Shown one piece after another: positions 7,805 through 12,909 of a stretch of 12,909 bases of DNA. How positions within the stretch are numbered: position 1 is the first letter of the stretch; the number at the start of each line of letters is the position of its first letter. This DNA comes from Planctomycetaceae bacterium (GTDB taxonomy: Bacteria > Planctomycetota > Planctomycetia > Pirellulales > Lacipirellulaceae), in contig PATG01000112.1 of assembly GCA_002713555.1 (NCBI GenBank), positions 1 to 12,909 of the forward strand. The letters run 5' to 3'. Under the pieces are notes generated by a model. It saw only the letters and a list, made by a program, of their open reading frames with translations, made no database searches and was not told where the DNA came from. The position numbers and the translations under genes were made by a program.

Positions 7805-7838
7805 GTCACGCCAGTAATGCTGGCAATGCTGGCGTGAC
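7805..7838. repeat. 10-bp inverted repeat inside the broken kinase
   Basis: GTCACGCCAG (7805-7814) and CTGGCGTGAC (7829-7838) are perfect inverted copies around a 14-base centre that itself contains a partial copy (GCTGGC). The left arm contains the in-frame TGA at 7806-7808. The structure lies in a predicted membrane-helix segment. There is no T-run to make it a terminator. Confidence 0.6.
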
Positions 7839-7892
7839 CGTGACTACCAAGTGAGCGTAAAAAACGCTAGCAAAAGCACCCTCAACATAATC

Positions 7893-8144
7893 CTACAGCG
7901 AAAACAGACTTCGCACTAAAAACACCGCCGAAGCCCGAACCCAATAAAAGTGCACAGAACGTAGACGCATTGCCCGTAAATCAAGCGTTTCCTGGCTTTG
8001 TTGGGAAGTGCTTCCTTCAACGAGTGCCACATGCCGTCGGGCCGATGCTTTGATCTGGGCCGTGTCGGCACCCAGCCTGCTATCGATCGGGCTGGTGCTC
8101 TCGATTGTTTCGTCATCTTGCCTGGCGCGCTTTTTCTCAGACAT
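7893..8144 (-). CDS. N-terminal fragment of the broken kinase
   Basis: This 83-codon fragment starts at ATG 8142-8144, preceded by a strong GGAGG eight bases upstream, the best ribosome-binding site in this half of the window. It begins MSEKKRARQDDETIEST, a charged, disordered cytoplasmic head, and ends LRAMRLRSVHFYWVRASAVFLVRSLFSL, the start of a first membrane helix, at TAG 7893-7895. The same frame continues past the stop with membrane-like sequence (GAFASVFYAHLVVTVTPALPALLA). The well-formed start argues that the gene was functional recently. Confidence 0.6.
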   Translation of the reverse strand: MSEKKRARQDDETIESTSPIDSRLGADTAQIKASARRHVALVEGSTSQQSQETLDLRAMRLRSVHFYWVRASAVFLVRSLFSL

Positions 8145-8285
8145 TCCTATGTCCTCCAATCAATGAAGTCTCCCCTGCCTGCTAGACAGAGATCCAACGA
8201 CAGGGGATATTGCTTCATGGCAACCATCCAATACGGTGTGGGGCAGGGGCCGTTTTCTCTCTCCGGCTGTTTTGGCTGAAAGCGT

Positions 8286-8317
8286 GCTTGCCAGGCGAAC
8301 CCATTGGCCTGGCAAGC
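8286..8317. repeat. 11-bp perfect inverted repeat, intergenic
   Basis: GCTTGCCAGGC (8286-8296) and GCCTGGCAAGC (8307-8317) form a perfect 11-bp stem with a 10-base loop. No T-run follows on either strand. It could be a transcribed RNA hairpin, an operator, or a remnant of a small repetitive element. Confidence 0.6.
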
Positions 8318-8521
8318 GTAGGTATAAATAGTTGTGGCAAAAAGACAACAGCAGGTTGTCTCAAAGCAGCGCGGCGGATGTCCATGTGGACGGACTTCAA
8401 CACGCCCGATGGAAGGAGCCAAAAAACCAGCCGCATTGGGCGCGACATTTCTTACTGTCTTTGGAATAGCTTCAGCCTGCCTGGTAATTTTGAACTAGGC
8501 TTTCAATGTGTCACTGCTCGC

Positions 8522-8541
8522 CCTCACATTTGATCGTGAGG
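8522..8541. repeat. 6-bp stem hairpin upstream of the protease gene
   Basis: CCTCAC (8522-8527) and GTGAGG (8536-8541) pair around an eight-base loop containing GATC, about 165 bp before the protease start. It may lie in the 5' untranslated region or be an operator. Function is unsupported. Confidence 0.35.
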
Positions 8542-8692
8542 CAACCAGAATACACCCAAAATATTTTCTTGATGCAGTTGCCTCCCCTTCAGGACTGTGT
8601 CTTTGACTCATCCAAGCTACTTATCCTAAAGGTTCGCTCTCAGGCATTCAGCGCGAAATCGCGCCCCGTATTAGCGAATTGCTATTCCCTAA

Positions 8693-8700
8693 GGGGGGGG
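8693..8700 (+). promoter_or_regulatory. G8 ribosome-binding site of the protease gene
   Basis: Eight G preceded by AA and followed by AAGC, directly before ATG 8705-8707. This is the only Shine-Dalgarno-like sequence before the start, and it fixes that start. A homopolymer of this length is prone to slippage, which would alter spacing to the start codon. Confidence 0.6.
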
Positions 8701-8704
8701 AAGC

Positions 8705-11700
8705 ATGCAACAGGACACCCAGTCAAAATTCAATTGGACCGGCAGAATGGAAACGCTGGAAGATCGGCTTGCCATGTCGGCCGATCCGCTGGGTGGTCCC
8801 CTGGGCGGCGCGATCACACATCACGCCCTTGTTGATACTCCCCCACCTCTCAATCATCATCAAGAATCGACTCCCGATTTCTGGATTGATACGGCCGACC
8901 AGATTGCCCTGGAAGAACACCTTCGTCAAATCGATCAAGCACTCGCCAGTGCACACGATCAAACGGGACTCAACGACGTCCGCGATGCTTATGGCTTTAC
9001 GGGAATTGGCCAGACCGTAGCGGTCATTGATAGTGGCATCGCTTACGACCACTACGCCCTGGGGGGTGGCTTTGGCAGTAATTATCGGGTTGTCGGCGGC
9101 TGGGATTTTACTGGGGAGAACGACGCGGATCCGTATGATGATGGCCCCTCGGGTTCGCATGGCACCCATGTTTCGGGGATCATCGGTAGCTCGGACAGCA
9201 CACACGAAGGGGTTGCCCCAGGTGTTGATCTGGTTGGCCTGCGCGTATTTGACGACGTAGGCTCTGGCTACTTCTCCTGGGTTGAAAATGCCCTCGATTG
9301 GATTCATACCAACCGCAATAGCTTCGAGAATCCGATCACCGCAGTCAATCTGTCCCTTGGCGTAGCCAGTTGGAATGCTGATTCGATTCCCAGCTGGGCG
9401 AACCTGGAAGACGAATTCGCACAGCTTGAAGCCGATGGCATTTTCATCTCCGTCTCTGCTGGCAATAGCTTCTCCAGCTTTAACACAGCGGGTCTCAGCT
9501 ATCCTGCAGCCAGTTCGCACGTCGTTCCAGTCATGTCCGCCGACGACAGCGGCCTCTTAAGCTATTTCAGCCAGCGTCATTCACGCGCCATCGCAGCCCC
9601 GGGGCGTTGGGTCACCAGCACCGTGCCCGATTACTCAGGCAATAACAATGGTACAACCGATGATTTTGCCACTTACTCGGGTACAAGCATGGCGGCACCC
9701 TACGTGGCTGGTGCCAGTGTGCTTATCCGGGAAGCTATGGAATTCGCTGGCTACACAAATATTACTCAGGACACGATTTACGATCACATGATTGCCACAG
9801 CGGATTCATTTTATGACTCCGCTACCAATGCCTGGTACGATCGACTCAATCTTGATGCAGCCATCGATGCCCTAATGCCAGCCGACGACTACGGTTCCTT
9901 GGCCGGTGCTGCTTACAATCTAGGGACGGTTGGTGACACTCTGAACATGAATGGAGCCATCACCACTCTCGATGACTCCGATTACTTTACATTTACGGTA
10001 GCAAATAGTGGTACGGTATCGTTTACCGCTCAAAACACCACGCATGCTTTGGATCCGTTATGGCATATGGAGGGTGGATCGGGTACCTGGAGTGGTGATT
10101 TCAACGAAACCCTGACCGTCGATGTTACGGCAGGACAATCTTACACCGTCAGCTTGTCATCGGACGATGGCTTGGGTTATTACGATCTTGAGATCACTGC
10201 AGAATCCAGCTTTTCGTTTACCGATTGGGGAGCCGTAGCATTCAACCAGTTGAATGGCATTTCTGTTGCCGGTGATACCTGGTACCGCATTGAAGCAACT
10301 CGCTCGGGTTTCCTTACCGCTGAAGCCCAACTGAATAATGGCGGTGGGCATGTCAGCCTGGAACTCTACAATTCAGACATGCAGCAGGTTGATACGGGCA
10401 ATGTTATTAATGGAACTTCGCGTGTTGACACCTACGCCAACATCGGAGACGAATTCTTTGTTAAAGTCTCCGGATCAAATAACAATGTCGATTTTCGCTT
10501 GACGAATCTCGTCTCCGCGAGTGGCAATACCGTTCATGTCGACGGAACGGCTGGGAACGACACTTTCAGTTTTCTAGCTGGCAATACACACCAGGTTGAA
10601 GTCAATGGCGTCCGTTATGACTTTGCGTCAAATGCTATTGCAAATTTGCATTTTACGGGAGACACGGGCAACGACTTGATTACGTTGGTTGGCACGAGCG
10701 GCGACGAATCTGCAATTTTAAGTGTGGGGCAAACCAATTTTGATGGCAGTGGATTTGCTGTCCTGGCCAGCGGCATTGAAACAGTCAACGTTTATGGTAA
10801 CGGCGGTCAGGACGCGGCAACTTTCCATGATAGTGCCGGCAAGGACACGCTCGTAGCACGCCCTCAAGAAGTCACCTTTTCTGGCAACGGGTTTTCTCAT
10901 ACGGCCCACGATTTTTCGGAAACCTATGCCTACTCCACCCTAGGCAACGATCATGCTGTCATGCATGACTCGGCTGGCAACGACGATTATCGGTCGTATT
11001 ACAATCGTTCTATTTTCAAAGGCAATGGCTTTTATAATTTAGCACGTGGATTTTCTTCCACCCAGGCTTACTCGACCCAAGGCGTTGATGCAGCCCGACT
11101 TTACGACTCCAGCGGAGACGACATCTACACGGCCCATGCCGACCACGTGATTCTTTCAGGAACTGGATTTCACAATCGTGCAGATAACTTTCGCTTGACC
11201 TTTGCCTACGCAACGCAAGGGCACGATGTTGCTTCGCTGTATGACACGGCCGGCTACGATACCTTGAGAGCATATCATGACAAAGTGGCTCTATCCGGAA
11301 GCGGGTACTACAACTACGCTCGCATGTTCGACGAAAATTACGCCTACTCGACTGGCGGCAATGACTTCGCAATTTTTTACGACTCCGTTGGCAATGATGT
11401 CTACGAAGGCCATGAAGATAAAGCCACAATGTCAGGCGCTGGATACTTCAATAGAGCAAATAATTTCTCACGCACCCAGGCATACTCTTTTGCAGGACAA
11501 GACGTTGCCAACTTTTATGGTTCCACAGGCGATGAAACCTACAAAGGGTATCACAACCAGGCATTCTTCATTGGCTCCGGCTTTAATCATCGAGCAAGAT
11601 ATTTCGCACAGACTTATGCTCATTCGGGTGGCGGCAATGACATTGCTGTCTTCTACGATTCGGCAGGCAATGATGTGTACGAAGGTTACCACAACCAAGC

Positions 11701-12391
11701 ATCTCTATCAGGAACCGACTTCATCCATGAAGCGTATGATTTCAGTAAGAGCTATGCCTATTCAACCCAAGGTTATGACATAGCCCGCTTTTACGACTCA
11801 CCTGGCAATGATGACTTTAGGGCTTACCACAATCGAGCCATCCTGCAGGGAGACGGATTCTACAATCGAGCCAACGACTTTTCAGCCAACTTCGGGTATT
11901 CAACTCAAGGCAACGATGCTGCTAGATTCTACGATTCTGCAGGCGATGACAGTTACGAATCGTACTTCAACTATGTGACCCTGAGTGGTACCGGTTTCTA
12001 CAACTATGGCTCCGGATTCAATTCCACCTATGCCTACGCTTCGACTGGAAATGATACTGCCGTTTTCCACGACTCTGCTGGTGACGACACCTATCGAGCT
12101 TTTCACGACAAGGCCATGATGTCAGGAGCAGGCTTTTACAATTATGCACGCCTTTTTGATCAAACCTGGGCCACATCCACGCAGGGCAATGACACGGCAA
12201 AGCTTTACGACTCGGTCGGCAATGACATTCTGCAAGCTGCAGGCGACGAGATGGATCTAGTGGGCAATACCTTTGACAATTGCGTGAACAACTTTGCCAA
12301 AGTTATGGCCTATTCCACCAACGGCGGTACAGATACGGTAGACGTCCAGGCAACAGACTCGGTATTCCAGAAAATTGGCGACTGGAGCTAA
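8705..12391 (+). CDS. Subtilisin-like (S8) secreted protease with C-terminal 46-residue repeat array
   Basis: The 1228-residue protein is a predicted extracellular serine protease. The N-terminus (1-60) has no classical signal peptide but carries METLEDRLAMSADPLGG, a LEPRxLL-like motif found at the N-termini of exported planctomycete proteins. The S8 catalytic domain spans about 95-390: Asp109 (VAVIDSGI), His152 (SHGTHVSG), the oxyanion Asn254 (VSAGNS) and Ser328 (SGTSMAAPYVAG). All triad residues are present. Two beta-rich modules follow: a pre-peptidase C-like domain at about 396-498 (DTLNMNGAITTLDDSDYFTFTV) and a similar one at about 500-602. A GTAGNDTF-type linker (about 610-662) leads to twelve 46-residue repeats (663-1214) and a short end. 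The first repeat is degenerate. No LPxTG-type or PEP-CTERM anchor is seen. Substrate and localisation are unknown. The repeats may bind Ca2+ or serve as a surface stalk. The coding stretch is intact, unlike the divergent kinase. Confidence 0.93.
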   Translation: MQQDTQSKFNWTGRMETLEDRLAMSADPLGGPLGGAITHHALVDTPPPLNHHQESTPDFWIDTADQIALEEHLRQIDQALASAHDQTGLNDVRDAYGFTGIGQTVAVIDSGIAYDHYALGGGFGSNYRVVGGWDFTGENDADPYDDGPSGSHGTHVSGIIGSSDSTHEGVAPGVDLVGLRVFDDVGSGYFSWVENALDWIHTNRNSFENPITAVNLSLGVASWNADSIPSWANLEDEFAQLEADGIFISVSAGNSFSSFNTAGLSYPAASSHVVPVMSADDSGLLSYFSQRHSRAIAAPGRWVTSTVPDYSGNNNGTTDDFATYSGTSMAAPYVAGASVLIREAMEFAGYTNITQDTIYDHMIATADSFYDSATNAWYDRLNLDAAIDALMPADDYGSLAGAAYNLGTVGDTLNMNGAITTLDDSDYFTFTVANSGTVSFTAQNTTHALDPLWHMEGGSGTWSGDFNETLTVDVTAGQSYTVSLSSDDGLGYYDLEITAESSFSFTDWGAVAFNQLNGISVAGDTWYRIEATRSGFLTAEAQLNNGGGHVSLELYNSDMQQVDTGNVINGTSRVDTYANIGDEFFVKVSGSNNNVDFRLTNLVSASGNTVHVDGTAGNDTFSFLAGNTHQVEVNGVRYDFASNAIANLHFTGDTGNDLITLVGTSGDESAILSVGQTNFDGSGFAVLASGIETVNVYGNGGQDAATFHDSAGKDTLVARPQEVTFSGNGFSHTAHDFSETYAYSTLGNDHAVMHDSAGNDDYRSYYNRSIFKGNGFYNLARGFSSTQAYSTQGVDAARLYDSSGDDIYTAHADHVILSGTGFHNRADNFRLTFAYATQGHDVASLYDTAGYDTLRAYHDKVALSGSGYYNYARMFDENYAYSTGGNDFAIFYDSVGNDVYEGHEDKATMSGAGYFNRANNFSRTQAYSFAGQDVANFYGSTGDETYKGYHNQAFFIGSGFNHRARYFAQTYAHSGGGNDIAVFYDSAGNDVYEGYHNQASLSGTDFIHEAYDFSKSYAYSTQGYDIARFYDSPGNDDFRAYHNRAILQGDGFYNRANDFSANFGYSTQGNDAARFYDSAGDDSYESYFNYVTLSGTGFYNYGSGFNSTYAYASTGNDTAVFHDSAGDDTYRAFHDKAMMSGAGFYNYARLFDQTWATSTQGNDTAKLYDSVGNDILQAAGDEMDLVGNTFDNCVNNFAKVMAYSTNGGTDTVDVQATDSVFQKIGDWS
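10691..12346 (+). repeat. Twelve in-frame 138-bp (46-residue) repeat units in the protease C-terminus
   Basis: The anchor motif D-S-x-G-N/D-D recurs at residues 709, 755, 801, 847, 893, 939, 985, 1031, 1077, 1123 and 1169, always exactly 46 apart, with a degenerate first unit (GTSGDE) at 663. A typical unit reads YDSAGND-VY-x8-LSGxGFxNxAxxF-x3-YAYSTQGND-xAxF. Two acidic Gly-Asn-Asp turns per unit recall, but do not match, RTX nonapeptides. Units differ at the DNA level, so the array is old or diversified; the unit starting at 939 has Gly in place of the first Asp. A three-residue insertion after the last unit (NGGTD) ends the exact phase. Confidence 0.92.
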
Positions 12392-12909
12392 CCGGCTTCT
12401 GCAGAAAACCCATGCACTCCGGCAATACAGCGTGTGGTACTTCAATTAAAGAAACCGCTGATAAACGCTAATCTTGGACCCTGCGCTGTAGCCTCAAGCT
12501 CTGTATATTTTGAAATCCTACAATTCTCACTTTCTCCAGGCTGCATGGAGCCACCACCCTTTCCGATCCGTCCCAGCGCGTCGGGATCCGCGCTCTATCA
12601 GTACCTCAAAATACTACTGGAATCCTACGTTTTCTTTAGAGCCGAGCTGACTTATTTCTGAGGCGATTGTGCTGCCGTGCAAAAGAACATGCTAGTAGCA
12701 TTGACAGTGTGTACGAACAACGGGTTTTAGTCCGAATTTATCTCACGGTCGTTCTGTACGCCTTTGTGCAGGGATTCTCAGACGTATTGCTTTCTGAACA
12801 ACCGACCTATTCTCCAGCAACAACTTAGTGCCAACAATACGAAAGCCGTTCGGGTGGCTATGTATCGAGGTCGGTAGCTCTGGAGATTTTGCAAACAACT
12901 TTTCACGGC
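12392..12909. other. Gene-poor stretch downstream of the protease to the window end
   Basis: About 518 bp in which I find no supportable gene. The short open frames have no ribosome-binding site or family-like content, and a frame open at the right edge (from about 12830) is too short to judge. Visible small structures are the palindrome TTCTGCAGAA just after the stop, a direct repeat CGCTGAT/CGCTAAT with a 10-base period (12456-12472) and a hairpin AGCGCG/CGCGCT (12575-12580, 12589-12594). No intrinsic terminator with a T-run follows the protease gene. Confidence 0.5.
12575..12594. repeat. 6-bp GC stem hairpin downstream of the protease
   Basis: AGCGCG and CGCGCT pair around an eight-base loop, about 185 bp after the protease stop. 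It lacks a T-run, so an intrinsic terminator is doubtful. Confidence 0.3.

Larger units (their letters stand above)
6445..8144 (-). pseudogene. Broken membrane-anchored Ser/Thr protein kinase, four stops and one frameshift
   Basis: Read in one frame from ATG 8142-8144 (GGAGG eight bases upstream), the sequence encodes a polar N-terminus, then LRAMRLRSVHFYWVRASAVFLVRSLFSL [TAG 7893-7895] DYVEGAFASVF..PALPALLA [TGA 7806-7808] RLCVKCEKVHRHLRFAELLIF, three further membrane helices, and SLRREVFVARQLGQY [TGA 7359-7361] LKQMLGE. After a frame change at a G7 run (7330-7336) it continues as GGMGEVYLAEY [TAG 7300-7302] MMKRPCAIKIIRPEKAG and runs without interruption to TAA 6445-6447. The G-loop, the VYLAE strand and the AIK lysine follow each other with normal kinase spacing across the stop, so the pieces are one gene. 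Between LGE and MGEV there are 8 bases where two glycine codons (6) would restore the family motif. Expected residues at the stops are Arg or Gln, each one C-to-T change away (CGA to TGA, CAG to TAG). The helix-C Glu is also Lys. Most likely this is a decaying pseudogene of a planctomycete-type receptor kinase. Confidence 0.82.
8145..8704. other. Divergent intergenic region between kinase pseudogene and protease
   Basis: About 560 bp without a supportable gene. The short open frames here lack family-like content and ribosome-binding sites. The region holds three perfect inverted repeats: TCCCCTG/CAGGGGA (8171-8177, 8201-8207), an 11-bp pair at 8286-8317 and CCTCAC/GTGAGG (8522-8527, 8536-8541). 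TTGACT at 8603-8608 could be a -35 element for the protease gene, but no good -10 lies at 16-18 bases. It must include both divergent promoters. Confidence 0.5.

Noticed and set aside
8210..8533. A 107-codon plus-strand open frame in the kinase/protease gap
   Set aside because: There is no clear Shine-Dalgarno, the composition is unlike its neighbours, and it includes the inverted repeat at 8286-8317. I treat the region as non-coding.
8723..9520. A 265-codon open frame on the minus strand opposite the protease N-terminal half
   Set aside because: It lies fully antisense to the well-supported S8 catalytic domain, has no ribosome-binding site, and its translation looks like reverse-strand noise.
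10691..12346. Regular repeats considered as a CRISPR array
   Set aside because: The repeats are in frame with a 138-bp period, show protein-level rather than DNA-level conservation, and lie inside a large open gene. There are no identical direct repeats with unique spacers.
12434..12661. A 75-codon plus-strand open frame after the protease
   Set aside because: No ribosome-binding site, no family resemblance, and it spans small repeats and a hairpin.

Overview
The window looks like a chromosomal piece from a Planctomycetota bacterium, probably of the Pirellulales type. I infer this from three things: a secreted protease whose N-terminus carries the LEPRxLL-like motif LEDRLAMSAD and whose C-terminus is a long DSAGND-type repeat array; a membrane-anchored Ser/Thr kinase with the RRE-FxARQLGQY...KRPCAIKxIRPEKAG layout seen in that phylum; and a loose gene order in which unrelated housekeeping genes sit side by side. 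I cannot name the species. I see no phage, insertion-sequence, CRISPR, tRNA or rRNA signature.

Layout. At the left edge a small secreted, Lys/Ser/Gln-rich protein runs off the window on the minus strand (1-425). Upstream of it on the same strand is bioB (biotin synthase, 575-1654). Across a divergent gap of about 320 bp lies a plus-strand PSP1-family protein with a cysteine-rich tail (1973-2548). It converges on a minus-strand block that reads, in transcription order, leuC (6330-4918), leuD (4808-4218), a secreted beta-propeller-like protein (4137-3058) and a small TPR-like protein (3054-2731). LeuC and LeuD together form isopropylmalate isomerase for leucine synthesis. The last two genes are 3 nt apart and probably translationally coupled.

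Upstream of leuC is the most unusual locus (6445-8144, minus strand). Read fragment by fragment it gives a G-loop-less kinase, a small membrane protein and a short hypothetical protein. Read as a whole it is one roughly 565-codon membrane Ser/Thr kinase gene that keeps a good Shine-Dalgarno and ATG. It is interrupted by four in-frame stop codons (TAG 7893-7895, TGA 7806-7808, TGA 7359-7361, TAG 7300-7302) and one frame change at a G7 run (7330-7336). The helix-C glutamate of the kinase is also replaced by lysine. I read it as a fairly young pseudogene, with recoding or sequencing error as alternatives to exclude.

Divergent from the kinase, after about 560 bp of non-coding DNA, is a 1228-residue subtilisin-like protease (8705-12391). 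Its C-terminal half is a strictly regular 46-residue repeat, twelve units with no length change, beginning inside a degenerate first unit. The last 518 bp hold no gene I can support. G7/G8 runs recur in sensitive places: the protease ribosome-binding site, the kinase frame break and two intergenic regions.
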